A stretch of DNA of 64,000 bases from contig CALBCJ010000041.1 of the NCBI GenBank assembly GCA_937926975.1, forward strand, positions 1-64,000. The letters run 5' to 3'. Under the pieces are notes generated by a model. The model had not been told where the DNA came from, did no database searches, and worked only from the letters and a program-made list of their open reading frames with translations. This document shows, piece after piece, positions 54,985 through 63,242 of the stretch. This DNA comes from an uncultured Propionibacteriaceae bacterium. GTDB lineage: Bacteria > Actinomycetota > Actinomycetes > Propionibacteriales > Propionibacteriaceae. The translations under genes were made by a program, and so were the position numbers. Positions within the stretch are counted from its first letter, which is position 1. Each line of letters opens with the position of its first letter.

Positions 54985-56139
54985 ATGCCTGACGGTCTGT
55001 CGCCGCTCACCCGGGCTACCCGGGCCGGCCTCGACTGGGACAGCCAGCACCATGCCGTGGTGCCCCCGATCTACCTGTCCACGACCTACCGCTTCCCTCG
55101 CCTGGGTGAGTCACCCGGTCACGAGTACGGCCGCACCAGCAACCCGACCCGCAGCCTGCTCGCCGACACCCTGGCCGAGCTGGAGGGCGGCGCCGGGGCT
55201 GTTGTCACCGCCTCGGGGATGGCGGCCGTCACCACCGTGGTCCACGCGGTCGTCCCACCAGGCTCCCTGGTCGCGATCCCGCACGACCCGTACGGCGGCA
55301 GCTGGCGCCTCTTCGACGCCCTCGCCCGCACGAGCCGGCTGCGCCTGCGGCTGGTGGACTTCACCGACCTCGCCGGCCTGGAGGAGCTGTGGCAGGACGA
55401 GCCGAGCCTGGTCTGGCTGGAGTCCCCGTCCAACCCGCTGCTGCGGATCACCGACCTGGCTGCGGTCAGCGATGCCGCCCACCGGGCTGGGGCCCTGGTC
55501 GCTGTCGACAACACCTTCCTCTCCCCGGCGCTGCAGCGCCCGATCGGCCTCGGGGCCGACATCGTCGTCCACTCCAGCACCAAGTACCTCAACGGGCACT
55601 CCGACGTGCTGGGTGGGGCAGCAGTCGCCGCCAGCTCTCACATGGCCGAGGGCCTCGTCTGGTGGGCCAACTGCCTGGGTACCTCGGGCTCGCCGTTTGA
55701 CGCGTACCAGACCCTGCGCGGGCTGCGGACCCTGGGGGCGCGGACCCGGGCCCACAGCGAGAACGCCCAGGCGGTGGCGGAGCTGCTCGCCCAGCACCCC
55801 GCAGTGCGCCGGACCCACTACCCGGGCCTGCCCGACCACCCGGGCCACGACCTCGCCCGCCGTCAGCAGGCCGGATTCGGCGGGATGCTCTCCTTCGAGC
55901 TGGCCGACCGGGAGGCGGTCGACCGGGCCCTGGACGGGCTGCGCTGCTTCTCGCTGGCCGAGTCCCTCGGTGGCGTGGAGAGCCTGATCTGCCACCCGGC
56001 CACCATGACCCACGCCGCGATGCCGCCCGAGGTTCAGCAGGCTGCCGGCATCACCCCTGGCCTGCTGCGGGTCTCGGTCGGGATCGAGCAGACCGAGGAC
56101 CTCCTGGCCGACCTTCGCTGCGCTCTGGACCGGGCCTGA
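54985..56139 (+). CDS. metB: Cystathionine gamma-synthase-type PLP enzyme
   Basis: A 384-residue trans-sulfuration enzyme. The PLP lysine is K200 in HSSTKYLNGHSDVLGG; other family blocks are YGRTSNPTRSLLADTLAELEGG, VDNTFLSPALQRPIGLGAD and ESLGGVESLICHPATMTHAAM near the end. It probably condenses an activated homoserine with cysteine to cystathionine for methionine synthesis; cystathionine gamma-lyase or O-acetylhomoserine sulfhydrylase activity cannot be excluded. Start ATG 54985 is preceded by GAGAGGA. A palindromic AGGCTAGCCT lies about 35 bp upstream (54946-54955), with TAGCCT a possible -10. Confidence 0.88.
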   Translation: MPDGLSPLTRATRAGLDWDSQHHAVVPPIYLSTTYRFPRLGESPGHEYGRTSNPTRSLLADTLAELEGGAGAVVTASGMAAVTTVVHAVVPPGSLVAIPHDPYGGSWRLFDALARTSRLRLRLVDFTDLAGLEELWQDEPSLVWLESPSNPLLRITDLAAVSDAAHRAGALVAVDNTFLSPALQRPIGLGADIVVHSSTKYLNGHSDVLGGAAVAASSHMAEGLVWWANCLGTSGSPFDAYQTLRGLRTLGARTRAHSENAQAVAELLAQHPAVRRTHYPGLPDHPGHDLARRQQAGFGGMLSFELADREAVDRALDGLRCFSLAESLGGVESLICHPATMTHAAMPPEVQQAAGITPGLLRVSVGIEQTEDLLADLRCALDRA

Positions 56140-56148
56140 CCCACACCC

Positions 56149-56177
56149 TTGACTACCTTGTGGTAGTCGACTAGGGT
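56149..56177 (+). promoter_or_regulatory. Promoter of hipBA with internal inverted repeat
   Basis: -35 TTGACT (56149-56154), 17-bp spacer, -10 TAGGGT (56172-56177). The inverted repeat GACTACC-TTGT-GGTAGTC (56151-56168) fills the spacer and touches the -35, an ideal place for autorepression. Confidence 0.65.
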
Positions 56178-56178
56178 G

Positions 56179-56194
56179 ACGACGATATCGTCGT
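56179..56194. promoter_or_regulatory. 16-bp perfect palindrome, hipB operator candidate
   Basis: ACGACGATATCGTCGT (56179-56194) is perfectly symmetric, sits immediately downstream of the -10 and just before the AAGGAGG ribosome binding site. HipB-type antitoxins bind such symmetric sites to repress their own operon. Confidence 0.6.
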
Positions 56195-56205
56195 AAGGAG
56201 GGGTG

Positions 56206-56466
56206 ATGGTGGAGGTGAGCGGCAAGGTCACCTCGCCTCAGTCGCTGGGGCGGATCCTGCAGCAGTCACGGCTGGTCGCCGGGCTGACACAGCGTGAGCT
56301 GGCCCAGCGGCTGGGGATCTCGCAGCGGTACGTGTGGGAGATCGAGGCCGGCAAGCCGTCGCTGTACACCGACCGGCTGTTCGCGTACATGCGGGCCACC
56401 GGGATGCGGCTGACCGCCACCATCGAGGTCGACGAGGAGCTGATGCATGGCCGGTCTGGTGGTTGA
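56206..56466 (+). CDS. hipB: HipB-like antitoxin, XRE-type HTH
   Basis: An 86-residue helix-turn-helix protein. Residues ~14-70 form the XRE fold (LGRILQQSRLVAGLTQRELAQRLGISQRYVWEIEAGK with a helix-turn-helix in the LTQRELAQRLGIS part). The remainder probably wraps the HipA kinase. ATG 56206 follows AAGGAGG closely (GTG 56203 and GTG 56209 are alternatives). The gene overlaps hipA by 20 bp, typical of toxin-antitoxin pairs, with the antitoxin first. It should bind the symmetric sites just upstream and neutralise HipA. Confidence 0.88.
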   Translation: MVEVSGKVTSPQSLGRILQQSRLVAGLTQRELAQRLGISQRYVWEIEAGKPSLYTDRLFAYMRATGMRLTATIEVDEELMHGRSGG

Positions 56467-57658
56467 CCTGTACGGCACCTGCATCGGGCACCTGCGCGGC
56501 CCCTGGCGAACGTTCGACTTCGACCCCGACCCGGCCGGGGTAGCGAGATTCGGCCTGGACTCGCCGGCCTTGTCGCTCGCGGTTCCGCTGACCCTGAGAG
56601 CCCGGCGCTCGGGACGGGAGCGGCGCCAGGCCTGGTTCGCCGGGCTGCTCCCGGAAGGACCGATGCTGCAGCGTCTGGCCGCGGAGGCCGGGGTCCCGGC
56701 GCACGACACGGTCGCCATGCTGCGACGGTACGGGCGAGACATCGCTGGAGCCCTGCAGATCTGGGACCCCGATGTTCCCGGTGAGCCTCGCACCCCTCGG
56801 CTCCTTGCTCTGACCGGCGGTGGGGTCGCCGACCTGCTGCGCCAGGTCAGGGACTCCCCCCTGGCCAACGTCGATGCCGCCGGGAAGACCTCGCTCGGCG
56901 GGGTGCAGGAGAAGATCGTCCTGGCCCGCGTCGACGGCCGCTGGCACCGGGCCCTCGATGGGTACCCGTCGACCCACATCCTCAAGTCCCGGTCCGCCAC
57001 GATCGGCGACGAGGAGTACGGGGCTCGGATCGCCCGGCACCTGGGCCTCGCCCGCCACGAGACCTGGATCGAGGCGTTCGACGATGTTGACGCCCTCGTC
57101 ATTGAGCGCTTCGACCGCGATCCCGAGCGCATCCACCAGGAGGACCTGAGCCAGGTGCTCGGCCTGGTCGGCGACCAGAAGTACCAGCGGATCGGTGGGC
57201 GGGCGAGCCTGGCCAGGGTCGCCGCCGCGATCAGGGACCTGAGTGGCGAGCCCTGGCTGTGGCTACTGCGCCTGGTCACCCTCGCCACTGCAGTCGGGAA
57301 CCTGGATCTGCACACCAAGAACCTGGCGGTCCTGCACCCCCTCGACTCCGACCCGGTCCCCGCCCCTGCGTATGACGTGGTCCCGATGGCTCACCGCCCG
57401 AGCGACGGCGAGCTGGCGCTGGCTGTGGCCGGTGAGTACCGGCAGGCCGCGGTCACTGTCCAGCACCTCGTCGACGAGGCCGCCTCCTGGGGGCTTGGCA
57501 CAGGGGAGGCGAGAGCAGTGGTCGGCGAGACCTGCGAGCGGGTACGCGACTTCGTCAGGGCCAGTGAGCCGCACCCGCTCGCACAGCCAGGTCTGAGGGC
57601 TGCGGTCCTGGGCTTCTGTGAGCACCTGCTGGCCGGCCGACCCGCGGGCGGCTCCTGA
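56447..57658 (+). CDS. hipA: HipA-like Ser/Thr protein kinase toxin
   Basis: A 403-residue HipA-family kinase. The N-terminal subdomain is near VDLYGTCIGHLR and the couple-type FAGLLPEG. The phosphate-binding loop is SLGGVQEKIVL and the ATP lysine is in STHILKS. The catalytic loop GNLDLHTKN has D287 and N292, and the metal-binding Asp is in YDVVPM, so the active site looks intact. Family members inactivate tRNA synthetases or other translation factors by phosphorylation, causing growth arrest and persistence; the target here is unknown. Slightly shorter than E. coli HipA (440). The start overlaps hipB. Confidence 0.92.
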   Translation: MAGLVVDLYGTCIGHLRGPWRTFDFDPDPAGVARFGLDSPALSLAVPLTLRARRSGRERRQAWFAGLLPEGPMLQRLAAEAGVPAHDTVAMLRRYGRDIAGALQIWDPDVPGEPRTPRLLALTGGGVADLLRQVRDSPLANVDAAGKTSLGGVQEKIVLARVDGRWHRALDGYPSTHILKSRSATIGDEEYGARIARHLGLARHETWIEAFDDVDALVIERFDRDPERIHQEDLSQVLGLVGDQKYQRIGGRASLARVAAAIRDLSGEPWLWLLRLVTLATAVGNLDLHTKNLAVLHPLDSDPVPAPAYDVVPMAHRPSDGELALAVAGEYRQAAVTVQHLVDEAASWGLGTGEARAVVGETCERVRDFVRASEPHPLAQPGLRAAVLGFCEHLLAGRPAGGS

Positions 57659-57700
57659 CCGGGCAGAACCCCGGTCGGGGAGCGCTGCGAGAGCGGTGGG

Positions 57701-58663
57701 CTACCGGACGACCAGCTCGGCCACGATCCCGCGGTGGTCGCTGCCGGCGACCTCGAAGGCACGGACTCCGGTGGCCGTGACCCGGTGGTTCACCAGGACG
57801 TGGTCGATCGCGATCATGGGCGGGAACGGGGTCTCGGTGCTGAACGTCGGCTGCCAGCCGACCCCGGACTGGTCGACGGCGTCGGTGAGCCCGGCGCGCA
57901 GCAGCCGCCGTACGGTGAGGTGCTCGACGGTCGCGTTGAGGTCGCCGGCCACCACCACCGGCTGCTCCTGGTGGCGCAGCACCGCCTCGCGGATTCGCTC
58001 CGGCTCCTCGGTCCAGGCCTGGGTCCCGAGCAGCGGGTTCACCGGGTGGGCGGCGACCAGCACCAGCGGGCCGTCGGGGCGCTCGACCCGGACCGCCATG
58101 GTGGTGAAGGTGGTGTCGAGGCGCTCCAGCTCGGTCAGCGGGCTGGTGCTGTAGACCATGGTCCCGCCGGCGTAGCGGCCGGTCGGGTCGGACGTCCCGA
58201 CCCGGTACGGGTAGTGGCTCAGGGTCGGCTGGGCCCGCTCGAGGAAGTCGTCGGTGACCTCGGTCAGCACCAGCAGGTCGGGCTGGGCAGCGGACACAGC
58301 CGCCTTGAACTGGTCGTGGTCTGCCTGGCCGAACTGCACGTTGAGCGCCATCAGCCGCACCGGGCTACCCTCGGCCGAGGGCTGGGCGTGCGGCAGGTGG
58401 GGCAGCGCCCAGAGCGTCTGGGCCGCTAGTGCCACTCCGACCGGGACCGCCCACCAGCGGGTCCGGCCCCGCCCGAGCCCGAGCAGGGCGGCGAGGGCGA
58501 CCAGCCACATCGGCACCGCGTACGGGATGAATGACGCCAGCAGCGCCGGCAGGACTCGGCGCGCCTGCAGCCCCGGGAAGATGTACAAGACGGCCAGCCC
58601 GCTCGCCGGCAGGACTGGCATCACCCCCAGCACCAGGGCCATCTGTCTCGCAGTGCTCCGCAC
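57701..58663 (-). CDS. Membrane-anchored endonuclease/exonuclease/phosphatase family protein
   Basis: About 320 residues from GTG 58663. Three hydrophobic helices (~10-80) precede an EEP catalytic domain with the motifs LMALNVQFGQAD (Asn), LLVLTEVT (Glu), VLVAAHPVNP (His), VVVAGDLNAT (Asp-x-Asn), AIDHVLVN and AGSDHRGIVAEL (Asp-His), all catalytic residues in place. Topology suggests the domain acts outside the membrane, as for many actinobacterial homologues. Substrate is unknown (nucleic acid, phosphatide or sugar phosphate). A start at ATG 58642 would shorten the N-terminus by seven residues. Confidence 0.88.
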   Translation of the reverse strand: MRSTARQMALVLGVMPVLPASGLAVLYIFPGLQARRVLPALLASFIPYAVPMWLVALAALLGLGRGRTRWWAVPVGVALAAQTLWALPHLPHAQPSAEGSPVRLMALNVQFGQADHDQFKAAVSAAQPDLLVLTEVTDDFLERAQPTLSHYPYRVGTSDPTGRYAGGTMVYSTSPLTELERLDTTFTTMAVRVERPDGPLVLVAAHPVNPLLGTQAWTEEPERIREAVLRHQEQPVVVAGDLNATVEHLTVRRLLRAGLTDAVDQSGVGWQPTFSTETPFPPMIAIDHVLVNHRVTATGVRAFEVAGSDHRGIVAELVVR

Positions 58664-58763
58664 CGGACCAGCCTGCCAGACACCGCCTACTCGCCCGACC
58701 AGGCGGGTTTCTGCAAGACGGCCGGCGCCTGGCGTACCGGAACTGAGTCTGTGCTCTGCCTGG

Positions 58764-59648
58764 TCAGATGTTCTTTGCTCCGGTGTCGCGGAGGAGCTGG
58801 AGGTACTTCGGGTCCTCACCCTCGAAGATCTCGTGACCCTCCAGCATGAACGCACTCATCAGCGAGTCCGCAGCAGCGTCCCGCTGACCCAGCTCCAGCT
58901 GGCCCAGCCGCAGCCAGATGAACCCGTTCCCGCCGTCGGAGGCGTCCATGGCCTGCTGGGCGAAGTCGACGACGAGGTCGTACTGGCCGGCTGTCCAGTA
59001 CGCATCCGCCAGCGATGCGCAGAACCACATCGTCGCCTCGTACAGGCTCTTCGGCTCTGGTACCAGCGCCAGGCCCTCGGTCCAGGCCTTGACGGCTGTC
59101 TGCCAGTCGCCAGCCTCCAGGGCCTCGTTGCCCACCTCCGCCAGCCGGTCTACCTCGTCCTCGTCCAGCTCGGCCGGAGCAGCCGAGCCCTCCACCAGCG
59201 GCTCCCCCTCCGCCAGCCGCAGAAAGTTCGGGTCCAGCTCCCGGAACGCCCGCTTCCCGAAGGTCGTGAGCATCCGCTTGAACACGTCAGCCGCGGCAGC
59301 CATGTCACCCAGCGCGTACATGCTCTCGCCCCACTCCTCCAGCACACTCGGGTTGTCCTCGTACCCGTAGGAGGCCCGGAAGCGCTCCAGCCAGTGAAGA
59401 GTCTCCTCCCGCAGCCCTGCCTCGGCTGCTCCCTGCATCGCATTCGACGAGACATGCTGCGGGACACTGGCCGTCAGGACCTTCGTCTCCAGGTCGTCAC
59501 CTGGGATCTCGTCCCAGACCCGCTCCGCGAGCCGTAGCGCGCCATCGACGTCTCCAGCGTCAAACAGGTCGGCGACCCGATCGGCATCATCGCTCAGCCT
59601 CTCAGCCTCGCGGGCAGGAAGATCATTCACACCGAAGCTGATGTGCAT
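58764..59648 (-). CDS. TPR-repeat protein, immunity-like
   Basis: A 294-residue acidic soluble protein made of helical TPR-like repeats: AGDVDGALRLAERVWDEIP, ALGDMAAAADVFKRMLTTFG, AGDWQTAVKAWTEGLALVP, AGQYDLVVDFAQQAMDAS, GQRDAAADSLMSAFMLEG. The duplicated end motifs ELDPNFLRLAEG and EDPKYLQLLRD are characteristic of TPR proteins encoded next to polymorphic toxins. AGGGG lies 2-3 nt before the ATG. The end of a broken toxin frame (59663) is only 14 bp upstream, exactly where the immunity gene of a toxin pair would be. Role as immunity protein is therefore inferred from fold and context. Confidence 0.75.
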   Translation of the reverse strand: MHISFGVNDLPAREAERLSDDADRVADLFDAGDVDGALRLAERVWDEIPGDDLETKVLTASVPQHVSSNAMQGAAEAGLREETLHWLERFRASYGYEDNPSVLEEWGESMYALGDMAAAADVFKRMLTTFGKRAFRELDPNFLRLAEGEPLVEGSAAPAELDEDEVDRLAEVGNEALEAGDWQTAVKAWTEGLALVPEPKSLYEATMWFCASLADAYWTAGQYDLVVDFAQQAMDASDGGNGFIWLRLGQLELGQRDAAADSLMSAFMLEGHEIFEGEDPKYLQLLRDTGAKNI

Positions 59649-59662
59649 AGCCCCTGCTTAGC

Positions 59663-59907
59663 CTATAGAAATGCCGATCCAGGATCGACACAACGACTTT
59701 TCGCTCGCCCACCCATGGACATACTGTATCGTCCGGGCTGCGGCTCGTAGTTCCTTGAGCTCAGCATCTACCGCCGCGCGGTGTCGCTTCGAGGGCCATG
59801 CATGCAGCCCACTCGGTTCCACCAGTCGACAGCGTCTTCGGGATGATGCCCCGTGTGGCACTGACTCAGCTTGTAGCGTTCAAACTGCTTTGGCCCCCGA
59901 CCTGGCG
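59663..59907 (-). pseudogene. Remnant of a nuclease-toxin C-terminal domain
   Basis: A minus-strand frame reads PKQFERYKLSQCHTGHHPED then AVDWWNRVGC and MHGPRSDTARR, hits a TAG (59768-59770), and in the same frame continues MLSSRNYEPQPGRYSMSMGG then RAKSRCVDPGSAFL before the final TAG (59663-59665). The pattern GHxPxDAVxWWNxxG...GxxS...NYxxxPxxxxxSxG resembles tails of HNH/EndoVII-type (GH-E-like) polymorphic toxins. There is no start codon or delivery domain, and the frame begins after the SUFU gene stop. It is therefore a displaced or decayed cassette. The family match is from memory and moderate. Confidence 0.5.
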
Positions 59908-59937
59908 GGTGCCGATCGCTGCACGGGAGACCGCTGC

Positions 59938-60510
59938 TCAAGGAGCGAGGCGCATGGAGGGGCGCTGCAGGTCGACCAGGTCTGGGTCCTGCTCCTCCAC
60001 GAGATCCTCGAACCGGTCCCACCCGCGCTCCAGCACGAGCTGCGCCTCCTCCGTCCCGATCGGCACCAGCCAGGCCACCGCCACGTCCCCGTCGGCGCCG
60101 GCGAACCAGGCCAGCTCGTCTGGGAAGTACACCGGAGTCGTGACGTACAGAGCCGTCAGGTCCGTCTCCGGCGCCAGCCGGCCCGCAGGACCCACCACAT
60201 GCCCCCGCAGCAGCGCCTCGCCCGACTCCAGCACCGTCAGCCCCACCTGCCACAGCAGTGACAAGGCCACATCAGCCGGAACCGACCTGCGCAGAACCAT
60301 CAGGAGCTCCTGGCGGATCTCACGCCCCGAGGTCGGTGACACCAGCCCAGCCCGACTCAGCCCGAGCGTTGAGTACGCCACCGACTCTGGGTCTGAGCCG
60401 TGCTCGTACTCCACGATCTGGAACGGCATCGAGCCACCGTCAGGGTCGGTCGACCACCCCCTCTGGACCGGGCCCAGGAACCTCTCGGCGTGCTCCACCA
60501 TCGATGTCAC
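59938..60510 (-). CDS. SUFU (suppressor of fused-like) immunity protein
   Basis: A 190-residue cytosolic protein of the SUFU family. The family blocks are SVAYSTLGLSRAGL, REIRQELLMVLR, LLRGHVVGPAGRL, ALYVTTPVYFPDELAWF and WLVPIGTEEAQLV, with the final QDPDLVDLQRPSM. In bacteria these are immunity proteins for polymorphic toxins. GTG 60510 is preferred (GGGGGT 5 nt upstream); ATG 60501 is an alternative. The next downstream element on this strand is the nuclease-toxin remnant, followed by the TPR gene, so this looks like an immunity island. Confidence 0.85.
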   Translation of the reverse strand: MTSMVEHAERFLGPVQRGWSTDPDGGSMPFQIVEYEHGSDPESVAYSTLGLSRAGLVSPTSGREIRQELLMVLRRSVPADVALSLLWQVGLTVLESGEALLRGHVVGPAGRLAPETDLTALYVTTPVYFPDELAWFAGADGDVAVAWLVPIGTEEAQLVLERGWDRFEDLVEEQDPDLVDLQRPSMRLAP

Positions 60511-60805
60511 GGCTGACCCCCACGTCTCGCGTCGTTGTGACCGCCGCTCCGGGTGCGCGGCATACACTCTGCCATCACACGACTATGACAGTCGTCACCG
60601 ATCCTCCGTGCCGGCTTGCCACCGCACAAGACGACGATCTCGCGGATCGCCTTGACAATCTTGCTTCTGGCTCCGGCGAGGATCTTCCTCGCCGTCTCAG
60701 CCGCCCATCAGCCCGCTGCTGCGCCGCGCGTCACGACCCGGCGCCCGTCGTCCAGGGCCCGGACCCGGCTGGCCAGAACGGCAGGCCAGGTGCGAACCTT
60801 GCCCG
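60511..60805. other. Divergent intergenic region between SUFU gene and glgX
   Basis: About 295 bases without a gene. Two inverted repeats are visible: ACGACT-ATGAC-AGTCGT (60579-60595) near the SUFU gene and a perfect 9-bp stem with 3-nt loop (60674-60694), which lies 110-130 bp before glgX. A TTGACA hexamer (60652-60657) has no partner -10 at the right distance. Confidence 0.45.
60674..60694 (+). promoter_or_regulatory. Perfect 9-bp hairpin upstream of glgX
   Basis: CGGCGAGGA-TCT-TCCTCGCCG. Function unknown; it could be part of a leader, an operator or a terminator of upstream read-through. Confidence 0.4.
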
Positions 60806-63154
60806 GTGAACGACCTCACCCCAGTCCCCGTCCGTCCCGAGACCTGGGCCGGCGCCGGCTTCAGCCTCGGCGCCCAGGCCGGTCCCGACCAGGTCGCCTT
60901 CGCGGTGTACGCGCCGGCCGCGACCCGCGTCGAGCTGGAGCTGTACCAGCAGCCGACCGGGGCCGACGCGTACGCCTCGTTCGAGCTCGCCCAGGGCAGC
61001 GACGGGGTCTGGCGCGGGGCTCTGGCCGGGATCGGCGAGGGCACCCTGTACGGCTACCGCTGCTGGGGGCCGAACTGGCCGTACGACCCGGCCTGGACCC
61101 GGGGCGGCTCGTCAGCCGGCTTCCTCAGCGACGTCGACGCCGCCGGGAACCGGTTCAACCCCAACAAGGTGCTCTTCGACCCGTACGCCCGCGAGCTGAC
61201 GCACACCATGTTCTCCGAGCTGATCGGTCAGGTCGGCGGCGACCCAGGGTTCTTCGGGACCGGCGCCGAGGAGTACGCCGGGCGGACCCGCCGCGAGCAC
61301 GACACCGCCCGGTTCGTGCCGAAGGGGATCGTGATCGCCGACCAGCCCTGGACCGCGCCGCGCCCGCGGCTGGCGCCGGAGAACTCGGCGGTGTACGAGG
61401 CCCACGTCCGCTCCCTGACCCAGCACCCGAGCTCGGCCCGGCTGCGCGAGCTGCTGTCGCGCCAGCCCGGATTCGCGCAGGTGGTCGACGTTCCCGACGA
61501 GCTGCGCGGCACGTACGCGGGAGCCGGCTACCTGGCGCCGTACCTGAAGGCGCTGGGGGTCACCACCATCGAGCTGCTGCCGGTGCACGAGACCAACAGC
61601 TCGACCGACGCTAGCCGCCCGCAGCTGGCGAACTTCTGGGGCTACCAGACCCTGGCCTACTTCGCGCCGAACCGGCACTACGCCCACGACCGGTCGCCGG
61701 GCGGGCCGACGCGGGAGTTCAAGCAGATGGTGCAGGCCTTCCACGACGCCGGGCTGGAGGTCTACCTCGACGTCGTCTACAACCACTCCGCCGAGGGCGG
61801 CAACTGGGCCGGTCGGGCCGACACCACCGGCTTCGTCAGCCTCGGCGGCTTCGCCACCAGCGACTACTACGTGCTGTCAGACCAGCAGATGCTGGTCGAC
61901 GGGGCGACCGGCTGCTCCAACCAGCTCAACTTCTCGGTGCTGGCCACCCAGCAGCTGGTCGTCGACTCGCTGACCTACTGGACGGACGTGATGGGGGTCG
62001 ACGGCTTCCGCTTCGACCTGGCGCCGGTGCTGGGCCGGACCCCGAACGCCTTCGAGCGGACCAACTGGGACCAGCAGCGCCGCTTCTTCCAGCAGCACCC
62101 GCTGCTGCTGCAGATCCGGGACCTGGCCGCCGACCGGCAGATCGAGGTGATTGCCGAGGCCTGGGACCTGTGGGGCTACGAGGTGGGCAGCTTCCCGTCC
62201 GGCTGGGGGGAGTGGAACGGCCGCTACCGGGACGCCGTACGGGCCTTCTGCAAGGGCGACGCCAACACGTACGAGACCATCGACCAGCTCAACGGTGACT
62301 ACCTGCACTTCAACGACCAGGGTGGCCCGCAGCGCTCGATCAACTTCCTCACCGCTCACGACGGCTTCACCCTGGCCGACCTGGTCAGCTACAACGGCAA
62401 GGTCAACGACCAGCCGTACCCGTTCGGCCCCTCCGACGGCGGCTCGGACTCGAACCTGTCCTGGGACTCCGGCGGTGACCAGGGGTTCCGCCGGCAGCGG
62501 GTGCGGAACTTCCTGACCCTGCTGTACCTGTCGCGCGGGGTGCCGATGATCGTCTCCGGCGACGAGTACGGGCGCACCCAGAACGGCAACAACAACCCGT
62601 GGAGCATCGACTCGGTCGGGATCTGGAACAACTGGGCGATGGCGGGCAGCAGCGCTCCGCAGCGGGTCCTGGTCGACCCGGAGCACCCGCAGTGGCGCTA
62701 CCACGACAACCTGGGCCAGGCGCTGACCCCGGACGGGGTGAACCCGCTGCTGCAGTTCACCCGCTTCGTGGCGGGGCTGCGCCAGCGGCACCCGGCGCTG
62801 CGGCAGCGCGCGTACGGGGACGTCGAGCTGGGCGATGACGACGTGTCGTACCTCTTCTTCCGCCCTGACGGGCAGAGCCACCCGGCGGGTGGTGACCGCA
62901 GCCTGGTGGTGCTGATCGACTCCAGCGCCGCCCCGGGGGCTGGGGACCTGTGCCTGCTGGTCAACATGGCCGACCAGCCGGTGGACTTCCAGCTGCCGCA
63001 GGTCGACCGGCGCCCGTGGCGGACCCTGATCGACACCGCCACCTACGCCGAGCCGCACTGCAACGTCTGGGAGACCGGGACCGGCCCGGTGGTCGACAGC
63101 CACTACGGCGTCGCGGCCTGGTCGGTCGTGGTGCTGATCAGCACCGGCCACTGA
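60806..63154 (+). CDS. glgX: Glycogen debranching enzyme GlgX (GH13 isoamylase type)
   Basis: A 782-residue enzyme that cleaves alpha-1,6 branch points of limit dextrin during glycogen use. An N-terminal CBM48-type domain (~10-110) precedes the GH13 barrel with LDVVYNHSAEG (region I), DGFRFDLAPVLG with nucleophile D404, VIAEAWD with acid/base E451, and FLTAHDGFTL with D519. FNPNKVLFDPYAR and YGRTQNGNNN are GlgX-type blocks. A C-terminal beta domain ends the protein. GTG 60806 has no obvious ribosome binding site. It is monocistronic here; the next gene is convergent. Confidence 0.95.
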   Translation: MNDLTPVPVRPETWAGAGFSLGAQAGPDQVAFAVYAPAATRVELELYQQPTGADAYASFELAQGSDGVWRGALAGIGEGTLYGYRCWGPNWPYDPAWTRGGSSAGFLSDVDAAGNRFNPNKVLFDPYARELTHTMFSELIGQVGGDPGFFGTGAEEYAGRTRREHDTARFVPKGIVIADQPWTAPRPRLAPENSAVYEAHVRSLTQHPSSARLRELLSRQPGFAQVVDVPDELRGTYAGAGYLAPYLKALGVTTIELLPVHETNSSTDASRPQLANFWGYQTLAYFAPNRHYAHDRSPGGPTREFKQMVQAFHDAGLEVYLDVVYNHSAEGGNWAGRADTTGFVSLGGFATSDYYVLSDQQMLVDGATGCSNQLNFSVLATQQLVVDSLTYWTDVMGVDGFRFDLAPVLGRTPNAFERTNWDQQRRFFQQHPLLLQIRDLAADRQIEVIAEAWDLWGYEVGSFPSGWGEWNGRYRDAVRAFCKGDANTYETIDQLNGDYLHFNDQGGPQRSINFLTAHDGFTLADLVSYNGKVNDQPYPFGPSDGGSDSNLSWDSGGDQGFRRQRVRNFLTLLYLSRGVPMIVSGDEYGRTQNGNNNPWSIDSVGIWNNWAMAGSSAPQRVLVDPEHPQWRYHDNLGQALTPDGVNPLLQFTRFVAGLRQRHPALRQRAYGDVELGDDDVSYLFFRPDGQSHPAGGDRSLVVLIDSSAAPGAGDLCLLVNMADQPVDFQLPQVDRRPWRTLIDTATYAEPHCNVWETGTGPVVDSHYGVAAWSVVVLISTGH

Positions 63155-63242
63155 GCCCACGGCCCAGCAGGCGTCCGCTGTCCACCCGGTCGAGGCTGGC
63201 TCGGCAGGCCCCCACCTGAGGCGGCAGCTTTCGGGCAGTCCT

